From Mycolicibacterium litorale (lineage in GTDB: Bacteria; Actinomycetota; Actinomycetes; Mycobacteriales; Mycobacteriaceae): DNA of 64,000 bases. Positions within the stretch are counted from its first letter, which is position 1. Each line of letters opens with the position of its first letter. The translations under genes and the position numbers were made by a program. The stretch covers positions 2,046,001-2,110,000 of the forward strand of contig NZ_AP022586.1 in assembly GCF_010731695.1 (NCBI RefSeq). The letters are read 5' to 3'. Shown in pieces: positions 45,508 to 54,098 of this stretch. The notes beneath the pieces are model-generated. The model was not told the origin of the DNA. It was given only the letters and a program-made list of their open reading frames with translations, and ran no database searches.

Positions 45508-46392
45508 ATGGACGTTCTGATCGGCCAGCTGGCAACGGGATTGAGCCTCGGCTCCATCCTGTTGCTGGCTGCGCTCGGACTCTCGCTGACCTTCGGTCAG
45601 ATGGGAGTCATCAACATGGCCCACGGTGAGTTCATCATGGCGGGCTGCTACACCGCGTACGTGGTGCAGCAGGTGATCTCCAGCGCCGGTGCGTCGCTGC
45701 TCATCTCGCTGGTGATCGGATTCTTCGTCGGCGGTGCGATGGGTGCGCTGCTCGAGGTGACGCTGATCCAGCGGATGTACCACCGTCCGCTCGACACCCT
45801 GCTGGTGACGTTCGGTGTCGGCCTGATCCTGCAGCAGATCGCCCGGGACATCTTCGGCGCCCCCGCGGTGAACGTCGTTGCCCCGTCGTGGCTTTCCGGC
45901 GGTGTGGACATCCTCGGCGCGGTGGTGCCCAAGACCCGCATCTTCATCCTGGTTCTGGCCGTGGTGTGCGTTGCGGTGCTGGCCACCGTGCTCAAGACCA
46001 GCCCGATGGGCCGGCGCATCCGCGCGGTGGTCCAGAACCGCGACCTGGCGGAGACCAGCGGCATCTCGTCGCGCAAGACCGACATCACCACGTTCTTCAT
46101 CGGGTCGGGGCTGGCGGCGGTGGCCGGGGTGGCGCTGACGTTGATCGGCTCGACGAGCCCGACCACCGGGCAGAGCTTCCTGATCGACGCCTTCCTCGTC
46201 GTGGTCGTCGGCGGCCTGGGCCAGATCAAGGGCACCGTCATCGCGGCGCTGGCGCTGGGCTTCTTGAACTCGTTCATCGAGTACAACACCACCGCGTCAC
46301 TGGCCAAGGTGGTCGTCTTCGTGATCATCGTGATCTTCCTGCAGGTTCGTCCCCAGGGCCTGTTCACCGTGCGGACAAGGAGTCTCGTATGA
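45508..46392 (+). CDS. urtB: Urea ABC transporter permease UrtB
   Basis: 294 residues, about eight membrane helices. LivH-like permease: GLSLTFGQMGVINMAHGEFIMAG and VVVVGGLGQIKGTVIAALALG. It begins 13 bases after urtA and ends in an ATGA overlap with urtC. Confidence 0.93.
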   Translation: MDVLIGQLATGLSLGSILLLAALGLSLTFGQMGVINMAHGEFIMAGCYTAYVVQQVISSAGASLLISLVIGFFVGGAMGALLEVTLIQRMYHRPLDTLLVTFGVGLILQQIARDIFGAPAVNVVAPSWLSGGVDILGAVVPKTRIFILVLAVVCVAVLATVLKTSPMGRRIRAVVQNRDLAETSGISSRKTDITTFFIGSGLAAVAGVALTLIGSTSPTTGQSFLIDAFLVVVVGGLGQIKGTVIAALALGFLNSFIEYNTTASLAKVVVFVIIVIFLQVRPQGLFTVRTRSLV

Positions 46393-47486
46393 GGACACTT
46401 CTCGGGCGCTGGCAGACGTGGGCGGGGTTCGGTGTCGCGGCGGTGCTGCTGTTCGCGGTGGCGCCCGCCCTCCTTTCGGACTTCCGGCTCGGGCTGCTGG
46501 CCAAGTTCCTCTGCTTCGCGATCGTCGCGGTCGGCATCGGATTGGCCTGGGGCCGCGGCGGCATGCTGGTACTGGGGCAGGGGGTCTTCTTCGGCCTCGG
46601 CGGCTACATGATGGGCATGCACCTCAAGATCTCCGACGCGCAACTGCGCGGGGACGACGTGCCCGATTTCATGCAGATCGCCGGTGTGCGCGAATTGCCC
46701 GGCTACTGGGCGCCGTTCGCCTCCCCCGCCTTCACGCTGCTGGCCATCGTGCTGATCCCGACCGGCATCGCCGCGGTGCTGGGCTTCGGAGTGTTCAAAC
46801 GCCGCGTCAAGGGCGCATACTTCGCGATCCTGTCGCAGGCACTCGCCGCGGCGCTGGCCATCCTGCTGGTCGGCCAGACCGGTCTGGGCGGCAGCAACGG
46901 GCTGACCAACTTCCGGACGTTCTTCGGGTTCGCGCTCAACGATCCGGTCAACAAGCAGATGCTCTACTTCATCGCCGCGGGTGTGCTGCTCGTCGTGGTC
47001 GCCGTGGTGCGGCAACTGATGCACAGCCGCTACGGCGAACTGCTCGTGGCGGTCCGCGACGGGGAGGAACGGGTGCGCTTCCTGGGCTACGACCCCGCCA
47101 ACATCAAGGTGGTGGCCTACACCGTGGCGGCGTTGTTCGCCAGCATCGCCGGTGCGCTGTTCGCGCCGATCGTCGGGTTCATGGCGCCGTCGCAGGTGGG
47201 CATCCTGCCGTCCATCGCGTTCCTCATCGGTGTCGCGATCGGCGGTCGCACCACCCTGCTCGGGCCGGTGCTCGGCGCCATCGGCGTCGCGTGGGCGCAG
47301 ACGCTGTTCTCCGAACGTTTCCCTTCCGAGTGGATCTACGCCCAGGGTCTGCTGTTCATCGTCGTCGTCGGGTTCTTTCCGGCCGGCCTGGCCGGGCTCG
47401 GGGTCCTGCTCAAGCGGCGGCGCGCCCGCAAACCCGAAGCCGTACAACTGGATCCGGAACCCGAGAAAGTGGGGGCCGCCACGTGA
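46389..47486 (+). CDS. urtC: Urea ABC transporter permease UrtC
   Basis: 365 residues. LivM-like permease: FAIVAVGIGLAWGRGGMLVLGQGVFFGLGGYMMG, GQTGLGGSNGLTN, VRDGEERVRFLGYDP. The start is coupled to urtB (ATGA) and the stop to urtD (GTGA). The C-terminal tail is cytoplasmic and basic. Confidence 0.93.
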   Translation: MRTLLGRWQTWAGFGVAAVLLFAVAPALLSDFRLGLLAKFLCFAIVAVGIGLAWGRGGMLVLGQGVFFGLGGYMMGMHLKISDAQLRGDDVPDFMQIAGVRELPGYWAPFASPAFTLLAIVLIPTGIAAVLGFGVFKRRVKGAYFAILSQALAAALAILLVGQTGLGGSNGLTNFRTFFGFALNDPVNKQMLYFIAAGVLLVVVAVVRQLMHSRYGELLVAVRDGEERVRFLGYDPANIKVVAYTVAALFASIAGALFAPIVGFMAPSQVGILPSIAFLIGVAIGGRTTLLGPVLGAIGVAWAQTLFSERFPSEWIYAQGLLFIVVVGFFPAGLAGLGVLLKRRRARKPEAVQLDPEPEKVGAAT

Positions 47487-48310
47487 CGACCACTCCCGAA
47501 CTCGAGCCCGTGGCCGGCGGAAACGCCGGGATGGGTGCGCAGTACCTCGAGGTGCGTGGGCTGACCGTGGACTTCGACGGGTTCAAGGCGGTCAGCGACG
47601 TCGACCTCACCCTGTTCCAGGGCGACCTGCGGTTCCTGATCGGGCCCAACGGCGCCGGCAAGACGACCGTCATCGACGCGATCACCGGCCTGGTCGGCGC
47701 CTCGGGCTCGGTCAACAAGTCCGGCGTCGAACTGCTCGGCAAGAAGGTGCACCAGATCGCCAAACTCGGTGTGGGGCGGACCTTCCAGACCGCCAGCGTC
47801 TTCGAGCAGCTGACGGTCCTGCAGAACCTCGACATCGCCGCCGGTGCGCACCGCTCGGCCTGGACGCTGCTGCGCCGCCGACACGGGGTGTCGCCGGCGA
47901 TCGAGGAGGCGCTCGAGACCGTCGGGCTGACCGAGATGGCCGACAAACCAGCGGGTGTGCTGGCGCACGGGCAGAAGCAGTGGCTGGAGATCGGCATGCT
48001 GCTGGTGCAGAACGCGGACGTGCTGCTGCTGGACGAACCGGTGGCCGGCATGAGCACCGAGGAACGCGAGGAGACCGGAAACCTCCTGCGCCGCATCGGC
48101 GGTCAGCGGACCGTCGTCGTCGTCGAACACGACATGGACTTCATGCGCGCCTTCGCCACTTCGGTGACGGTGCTGGCCCGCGGACAGGTGATCGCCGAAG
48201 GGTCGGTCGCCGAGGTGCAGGCCAACCCCAGGGTGCAGGAGGTCTACCTGGGTACCGCCGCAGCGGGTGCGGACGGTATCGCCGACGACCTCGTCGAGGA
48301 AGGGTCCTAG
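47483..48310 (+). CDS. urtD: Urea ABC transporter ATPase UrtD
   Basis: 275 residues from GTG 47483. Walker A GPNGAGKT, Walker B VLLLDEPVAGM. The usual LSGGQ signature is replaced by LAHGQKQWLEIGMLL, the UrtD-type variant. It energises UrtBC. GTGA overlap with urtC; urtE starts immediately after its stop. Confidence 0.94.
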   Translation: MTTTPELEPVAGGNAGMGAQYLEVRGLTVDFDGFKAVSDVDLTLFQGDLRFLIGPNGAGKTTVIDAITGLVGASGSVNKSGVELLGKKVHQIAKLGVGRTFQTASVFEQLTVLQNLDIAAGAHRSAWTLLRRRHGVSPAIEEALETVGLTEMADKPAGVLAHGQKQWLEIGMLLVQNADVLLLDEPVAGMSTEEREETGNLLRRIGGQRTVVVVEHDMDFMRAFATSVTVLARGQVIAEGSVAEVQANPRVQEVYLGTAAAGADGIADDLVEEGS

Positions 48311-49003
48311 ATGCTGCAACTCGTCGACGTCCGCACCGGGTACGGGCGGTCGGAGGTGATCCACGGCGCCAGCATCGAGGTGCCCTCCGACGGCGTCGCC
48401 GCGGTGATGGGACACAACGGCGCCGGTAAGACGACGCTGCTGCGCGCGGCGGTCGGCTTGCTCAAATGCACAGCCGGGCAGGTGATCTTCCAAGGGGAGA
48501 ACATCACCAAGCTGCGGCCGAGCGCACGCGTGGCCCGCGGGCTGGCGTACGTGCCGCAGGGTCAGCAGTCGTTCGGTCAGCTGACCACCGCGGAGAACCT
48601 CCAGGTGGTGGCCGACGGCCACAGGAACGGCAGGCAGCTGATCGACGAACAGCTCGACCTGTTCCCGGCCCTCAAGGAGCTGCTGACCCGGCGTGCCGGC
48701 CTGCTCTCCGGCGGGCAGCGCCAGCAGCTCGCGATCGCGCGCGCGTTGATCACCAGCCCGAAATGCCTCATCCTCGACGAACCCACCGAGGGCATTCAGC
48801 CGTCCGTGGTCGCCGAGATCGAGGCCGCGATCACCGCACTGACCGCGCGCGGTGACCTCGGCGTGCTCCTCGTCGAACAGCACATCGGGTTCGCGCTCGA
48901 ATCGTCGCAGCGCTACTACATCCTGGAAGCCGGTCGCATCACCTCCACCGGCACCGGGGGTTCGGCGTCGGAGGCCGACGTGCGGGCCGCCATGGCCATC
49001 TGA
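48311..49003 (+). CDS. urtE: Urea ABC transporter ATPase UrtE
   Basis: 230 residues, ATG directly after the urtD stop. Walker A GHNGAGKT, signature LLSGGQRQQLAIAR, Walker B CLILDEPTEGIQP. LivF/UrtE type. It completes the five-gene urea transporter; all five components are intact. Confidence 0.94.
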   Translation: MLQLVDVRTGYGRSEVIHGASIEVPSDGVAAVMGHNGAGKTTLLRAAVGLLKCTAGQVIFQGENITKLRPSARVARGLAYVPQGQQSFGQLTTAENLQVVADGHRNGRQLIDEQLDLFPALKELLTRRAGLLSGGQRQQLAIARALITSPKCLILDEPTEGIQPSVVAEIEAAITALTARGDLGVLLVEQHIGFALESSQRYYILEAGRITSTGTGGSASEADVRAAMAI

Positions 49004-49018
49004 GCTACTGTCGGCGGC

Positions 49019-50176
49019 ATGAAGGCCGTCAGTTGTGAACGCGGGACCCTGTCGGTGGTCGATCTGCCCACCCCGCAGCCGGCGAAGGGCCAGCTCCTGC
49101 TCGACGTGCGGCGCTGCGGGATCTGCGGATCGGACCTGCACGCCAAGGATCACGCCGACGAGCTGACCGAGGTGATGACCGGGGTCGGCTACCCGGACTT
49201 CATGCGCGGCGACACCCCGGTGGTGATGGGCCACGAATTCTGCGGCGAGGTGGCCGAGCGCGGGCGCGGTGTCGGCAAGCAGTTCAAGGCCGGCACGCCG
49301 GTGGTGTCGTTCCCGCTCGTCCGCGCGAACGGCGGGATCCACCTGACCGGCCTGTCGCCGCTGGCGCCCGGCGGCTTCGCCGAACAGGTGCTCGCCGAGG
49401 CGTCGATGAGCTTTGCCGTCCCCAACGGACTCGACCTCGACACCGCGGCGCTGACCGAGCCGATGGCCGTCGCGCTGCATGCGGTGCGGCGCAGCGAGAT
49501 CAAGAAACGCGACGTCGCTCTCGTGATCGGCTGCGGGCCTGTCGGCCTGGCGGTGATCTGTCACCTCAAGGCGCTCGGTGTGCGCACGATCGTCGCGAGC
49601 GACTTCTCCGCCACGCGGCGGGCCCTGGCGACCCGCTGCGGTGCGGACGTGGTCGTGGACCCGGCGGTCGACTCCCCCTACGAGGCCGGCAGTCAGCGCG
49701 GCGCCATCACCGCCGCACCGGACCTCTACGAACTCGGCGTCGGCTCCATGGAGAAACTGCGTCGCGTCCCGGGCTGGGAACGCCTCTACCGGGCCGCCGA
49801 GGCACTGGGCGCCGCCGGCCCGAAACGACCGATCGTGTTCGAGTGTGTGGGCGTGCCGGGGATGATCGACGGCATCGTCGGCGCCGCCCCACTGCAGTCG
49901 CGCGTGATCGTGGTCGGGGTGTGCATGGGCGACGACAGGCTGCGGCCGGCCATGGCGATCGGGAAGGAGATCGAGATGCGCTTCGTGTTCGGCTACACCC
50001 CGCTGGAGTTCCGCGATTCCCTTCACATGCTGGCCGAGGGCAAGGTCGACGCGTCGGCGCTGATCACCGGCACCGTCGGGATCGACGGTGTGGCCAACGC
50101 CTTCGAGGTGCTCGGGGCCGCCGAAGCGCACGCGAAGGTCCTCATCGACCCGCGCAGCACGGCCATCGCACCCTAG
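49019..50176 (+). CDS. Zinc-type alcohol dehydrogenase (medium-chain dehydrogenase family)
   Basis: 385 residues. Catalytic-zinc motif [13 protein letters not shown] and GHEFCGEV, coenzyme motif [10 protein letters not shown]. The four-cysteine structural-zinc loop expected near residue 100 is absent. Otherwise a standard NAD(P)-dependent MDR. Substrate unknown. It lies 15 bases after urtE and may share its transcript; it converges on hisS with a common CTAG stop region. Confidence 0.88.
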   Translation: MKAVSCERGTLSVVDLPTPQPAKGQLLLDVRRCGICGSDLHAKDHADELTEVMTGVGYPDFMRGDTPVVMGHEFCGEVAERGRGVGKQFKAGTPVVSFPLVRANGGIHLTGLSPLAPGGFAEQVLAEASMSFAVPNGLDLDTAALTEPMAVALHAVRRSEIKKRDVALVIGCGPVGLAVICHLKALGVRTIVASDFSATRRALATRCGADVVVDPAVDSPYEAGSQRGAITAAPDLYELGVGSMEKLRRVPGWERLYRAAEALGAAGPKRPIVFECVGVPGMIDGIVGAAPLQSRVIVVGVCMGDDRLRPAMAIGKEIEMRFVFGYTPLEFRDSLHMLAEGKVDASALITGTVGIDGVANAFEVLGAAEAHAKVLIDPRSTAIAP

Positions 50177-51429
50177 CTCAGTCGCGAAACCACCTCTGCC
50201 ACAACGGCTTCGCGGGCGACCTCGGCCTGGTCACCGTTCGCGAGATTCTTCACCTTCACCACGGCGCTGCCGGGGTCGGCGATCAGGGCGAGCGACGCAC
50301 CCGTGCGGTCGGCCGACTTGAGCGCCGCCTTGAGGCTGCGGTCGCCGTAGGCCACGTCGACGCGGACACCGGCCCGGCGCAGGTCCGCGGCCAGCACCGC
50401 GACGTCGACCTTCGCGTCGGGGCCGGACGGGATGCAGTACACGTCGCAGGCCGAGGTCTCCCCCGCCGTCTTGCCCTCGGCCCGCAACGCCAGCAGCGTC
50501 CGGTCGACGCCCAGCCCGAACCCGATGCCGGATACGTCCTGCCCGCCCAACTGGCGCATCAGGCCGTCGTAACGCCCGCCGCCGCCGATTCCGGACTGCG
50601 CCCCGAGACCGTCATGGACGAACTCGAAGGTGGTCTTCGTGTAGTAGTCGAGCCCGCGCACCATCCGCGGGTTGATCACGAACGGCACGCCCAGCGCCTG
50701 CAGATGGGCCTGCACTGTCTCGAAGTGCTGTTTGGCGCTGTCGGACAGGTGGTCGAGCATCACCGGCGCGTCGGCCGTCATCTCCCGCACATGGGGGCGT
50801 TTGTCGTCGAGCACCCGCAGCGGGTTGATCTCCGCGCGACGGCGGGTCTCCTCGTCCAGGTCGAGTTTGAACAGGAAGTCCTGCAACAGTTCTCGGTACT
50901 GCGGCCGGCAGGTGTCGTCACCGAGCGAGGTGAGCTCGAGCCGGAACCCGTCGAGGCCCAGCGACCTGAACCCCGCGTCGGCGATCGCGATCACCTCGGC
51001 GTCGAGCGCCGGATCGTCCACTCCGATGGCCTCGATGCCGACCTGCTGGAGTTGGCGGTAGCGGCCGGCCTGCGGCCGCTCGTAGCGAAAGAACGGGCCC
51101 GAGTAGCAGAGCTTGACGGGCAGCGCGCCGCGGTCGAGGCGGTGCTGGATCACCGCGCGGATCACCCCGGCCGTGCCCTCGGGCCGCAGCGTCACCGAGC
51201 GCTCACCGCGGTCGGCGAAGGTGTACATCTCCTTGCTCACCACGTCCGTGGATTCGCCCACGCCGCGGGCGAACAGCGCGGTGTCCTCGAAGACGGGCAG
51301 TTCCACGTCGCCGTAGCCGGCCCGGCGCGCGGCGGTCAGCAGCGCGTCGCGGACGGCGACGAACTGTGCCGACTCGGGCGGGAGGTAGTCCGGGACGCCC
51401 TTGGGCGCCTGGAACGCGGTCTCGGTCAC
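50173..51429 (-). CDS. hisS: Histidyl-tRNA synthetase
   Basis: 418 residues from GTG 51429. Class II HisRS: motif 2 [18 protein letters not shown], HisRS signature near [14 protein letters not shown], and motif 3 [15 protein letters not shown], with a C-terminal anticodon-binding domain. Translationally coupled to the preceding metallo-beta-lactamase-fold gene (GTGA). Confidence 0.96.
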   Translation of the reverse strand: MTETAFQAPKGVPDYLPPESAQFVAVRDALLTAARRAGYGDVELPVFEDTALFARGVGESTDVVSKEMYTFADRGERSVTLRPEGTAGVIRAVIQHRLDRGALPVKLCYSGPFFRYERPQAGRYRQLQQVGIEAIGVDDPALDAEVIAIADAGFRSLGLDGFRLELTSLGDDTCRPQYRELLQDFLFKLDLDEETRRRAEINPLRVLDDKRPHVREMTADAPVMLDHLSDSAKQHFETVQAHLQALGVPFVINPRMVRGLDYYTKTTFEFVHDGLGAQSGIGGGGRYDGLMRQLGGQDVSGIGFGLGVDRTLLALRAEGKTAGETSACDVYCIPSGPDAKVDVAVLAADLRRAGVRVDVAYGDRSLKAALKSADRTGASLALIADPGSAVVKVKNLANGDQAEVAREAVVAEVVSRLS

Positions 51430-52106
51430 AGGGTGAGTCCTTCGAGGAACGGGTTGGTGCGGCGTTCTGCGCCGATCGTGGACGTCGGCCCGTGCCCGGG
51501 CAGCACCACGGTGTCGTCGTCGAGCACCAACAGTTTGGTCAGGATCGAGCCGAGCAGATCGCGTCCGCTGCCGCCGGGCAGATCGGTACGGCCGACCGAG
51601 TTGCGGAACAGCGTGTCCCCGGTCAGTGCGACCGGTGCGCGCTCACCCGGCAGCCGGAACACCACCGACCCGCGGGTATGGCCGGGGGTGTGGTCGACGG
51701 TGACCGCCATCCCGCCGAGATCGAGGATGTCGCCGTCGCGGTCGAATTCGATGAGCTGGCGCGGTTCACGGAACATCGTGCCGAGCACCAACCGCCCGAC
51801 ACCCCCGAACACTCCACCCGAGCCCAGACCCTTCATCGGATCGGTCAGCATGGCGCGGTCCTCGGGGTGGATGTAGGCCGGGCAGCCGTAGGTGTCGGCG
51901 ACCTTCTGCGCCGACCAGATGTGATCGATGTGTCCATGCGTCAACAGCACCGCCGCCGGGGTCAGGCGGTGTTCGTCGAGGACGCGGCGCAACGGCGCCA
52001 TGGCGCGCTGGCCCGGGTCGACGACGATGGCGTCCGACCCCGGTCGCTGGGCCAGCACGTAGCAGTTGCACGCCAACATGCCCGCCGGAAATCCGGTGAT
52101 CAACAC
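51426..52106 (-). CDS. Metallo-beta-lactamase-fold hydrolase (glyoxalase II-like)
   Basis: 226 residues from GTG 52106, the start that gives the usual N-terminus [18 protein letters not shown]. The metal motif is [21 protein letters not shown] and the terminal GHG region follow. The family hydrolyses thioesters or similar bonds using zinc. It is immediately upstream of hisS, as Rv2581c is in M. tuberculosis (from memory). Confidence 0.9.
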   Translation of the reverse strand: MLITGFPAGMLACNCYVLAQRPGSDAIVVDPGQRAMAPLRRVLDEHRLTPAAVLLTHGHIDHIWSAQKVADTYGCPAYIHPEDRAMLTDPMKGLGSGGVFGGVGRLVLGTMFREPRQLIEFDRDGDILDLGGMAVTVDHTPGHTRGSVVFRLPGERAPVALTGDTLFRNSVGRTDLPGGSGRDLLGSILTKLLVLDDDTVVLPGHGPTSTIGAERRTNPFLEGLTL

Positions 52107-52237
52107 GTATGCCAGTTTCCCATGCCGGTCCGGGTGCCCTTTTCCAGCGGGTCGTTCACCTGCCGCACAGCTACTTTTGGCACACTCGGTGCCGACCGGA
52201 CGCGGAAGAGACCGCGCAGACGAGGAGGACAGCGGCG

Positions 52238-53110
52238 GTGCCGAGCAACGAACAGCGACGCGAGACGGCCAAACGCAAACTCGAACGGCAGCTCGAACGC
52301 CGTGCCGAGCAGGCCCGCAAGCGGCGGATCGCGACGATCGCCGGGTCGGTCGTCGCCGCCATCGTGGTGATCGGCGCGGTCGTGACGTTCGTCGTGACCC
52401 GGGATGACTCTGACACCACCGCATCGGCGCAGACTCCGAGCCCGACCACGTCGGCGCCCGCCCAGCCGGCCGCCGAGGGCCAGCTGCCCGCCTTCGCGGC
52501 CCCGGCCGGTCTGGGCGCCGACTGCCAGTACCCCGCGGCCGATCCGGCCAGCAAGCAGGTCAACCCGCCGCGCTCCGGCCAGGTGCCGACCGACCCCGCC
52601 GAGGTCAGCGTCAGCATGACGACCAACCAGGGCAACCTCGGTCTGCTGCTGGACAACGCCAAGGCCCCGTGCACGGTGAACAGCTTCGCCAGCCTCGCCC
52701 AACAGGGGTACTTCAACGAGACCCCGTGCCACCGGCTGACCACCAGCCCCACACTGTCGGTGCTGCAGTGCGGTGACCCGACCGGCCAGGGCACCGGCGG
52801 ACCGGGTTACGAATTCGCCAACGAGTACCCGACGAACCAGTACCGGCCCGACGATCCTGCGCTGCAGGAAGCGGTGCTCTACCCGCGCGGCACGATCGCC
52901 ATGGCCAACGCCGGCCCCAACACCAACGGCAGCCAGTTCTTCCTGGTCTACAAGGATTCGCAGCTGCCCCCCGGCTACACGGTGTTCGGCAAGATCGACG
53001 AGACCGGGCTGGCCACCCTGGACAAGATCGCGCAGGCGGGCGTCGCCGGCGGCGGCCAGGACGGCGCACCCGCCAACGAGGTCCAGGTCAAGTCGATCCT
53101 GCTGGACTGA
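52238..53110 (+). CDS. ppiB: Membrane-anchored cyclophilin-type peptidyl-prolyl isomerase
   Basis: 290 residues from GTG 52238 with GAGGAGG upstream. A charged N-terminus and one membrane helix (about residues 30-52) are followed by a Thr/Pro/Ala linker and a cyclophilin domain (CHRLTT, GTGGPGYEF, TIAMANAGPNTNGSQFFL). Two cysteines flank the domain. It probably folds secreted proteins outside the membrane. It corresponds to Rv2582. It is joined to the next gene by TGATG. Confidence 0.92.
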   Translation: MPSNEQRRETAKRKLERQLERRAEQARKRRIATIAGSVVAAIVVIGAVVTFVVTRDDSDTTASAQTPSPTTSAPAQPAAEGQLPAFAAPAGLGADCQYPAADPASKQVNPPRSGQVPTDPAEVSVSMTTNQGNLGLLLDNAKAPCTVNSFASLAQQGYFNETPCHRLTTSPTLSVLQCGDPTGQGTGGPGYEFANEYPTNQYRPDDPALQEAVLYPRGTIAMANAGPNTNGSQFFLVYKDSQLPPGYTVFGKIDETGLATLDKIAQAGVAGGGQDGAPANEVQVKSILLD

Positions 53111-54087
53111 TGAGCTATCCCCCACCACCCGGATACCCGCCCGGTTATCCCGGGGGCTATCCGGCGCCCCGCGGCACCAACGCGTGGGCGGTCGCGGCGC
53201 TGGTGTGCGCGTTCCTGTTCGCCCCGCTGGGCATCGTGTTCGGCCACGTGTCGCTGTCGCAGATCAAGCGGACCGGCGAGGAGGGCCGCGGCCTGGCGAT
53301 CGCGGGTCTGGTCATCGGTTACGTGATGACGGCGGTGACGATCGTCGTCGTCGTCTTCGGCCTGCTGTTCCTGATGGCGGTCGCCGAGCGCATCGACGAC
53401 GTGCGCGTCAACGACGGTTCGACCCGCGTCACCGCCGCACCGGGGCGGGCCGACCGGCTGCCGGAGTTCGTCGCACCGAAGAACCTCGGTGCGAACTGCC
53501 AGTATCCCAAGGCCGACGTCCCGGCCGGCGCCCCGGTGACCCCGCCGCGCAGCGGACGGGTGCCGACCGAGCCGGCACAGATCAGCGCCAGCGTGTCGAC
53601 CGATCAGGGCGATATCGGGCTGCAGCTGGACAACGGCAAGTCGCCCTGCACGGTGAACAACTTCGCCAGCCTCGCCCAGCAGGGATTCTTCGACAACACG
53701 ACCTGCCACCGGCTGACCACCGCCCGCGCCATGAAGGTGCTGCAGTGCGGTGACCCGACCGGCACCGGCGCGGGCGGACCGGGCTACCGCTTCCCGAACG
53801 AGTACCCGAGCAGTCAGTACCGGCTGTCCGATCCGGGGCTGCGGCGGCCGGTCGTCTATCCGCGAGGCACGCTGGTGATGGCCAACAACGGTCCGGGCAC
53901 CAACGGCAGCCAGTTCTTCCTCGTCTACGGCGACACGCACCTGCCGCCGACGTACACCGTGTTCGGCACGATCGACGCGACCGGGCTCGCGACGCTGGAC
54001 AAGATCGCGGCGCGTGGCGTGGCCGGCGGCGGCGACGACGGCAAGCCGGCCGCCGAGGTGACGATCACCTCGGCGCGGCTGGACTGA
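53110..54087 (+). CDS. Second cyclophilin-type isomerase with DUF4190 helices
   Basis: 325 residues. The Pro/Gly/Tyr-rich N-terminus (SYPPPPGYPPGYPGGYP) is followed by two membrane helices with the DUF4190 motif FGHVSLSQIKRTGEEGRGLAIAGLVIGY, then a cyclophilin domain (TCHRLTTARAMKVLQCGDPTG, GPGTNGSQFFLVYGDTH). It is a tandem paralogue of the preceding gene, differing mainly in its anchor. Start overlaps the previous stop (TGATG). Confidence 0.92.
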   Translation: MSYPPPPGYPPGYPGGYPAPRGTNAWAVAALVCAFLFAPLGIVFGHVSLSQIKRTGEEGRGLAIAGLVIGYVMTAVTIVVVVFGLLFLMAVAERIDDVRVNDGSTRVTAAPGRADRLPEFVAPKNLGANCQYPKADVPAGAPVTPPRSGRVPTEPAQISASVSTDQGDIGLQLDNGKSPCTVNNFASLAQQGFFDNTTCHRLTTARAMKVLQCGDPTGTGAGGPGYRFPNEYPSSQYRLSDPGLRRPVVYPRGTLVMANNGPGTNGSQFFLVYGDTHLPPTYTVFGTIDATGLATLDKIAARGVAGGGDDGKPAAEVTITSARLD

Positions 54088-54098
54088 ACCCGCGTGGG

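Noticed and set aside
36959..50131. Several long minus-strand frames (for example 47336-50131 and 45648-47447) lying over the urt operon.
   Set aside because: High-GC codon bias makes long antisense frames common. They have no family similarity and skewed composition (His/Arg/Asp/Gly), unlike the well-supported urt genes on the other strand.
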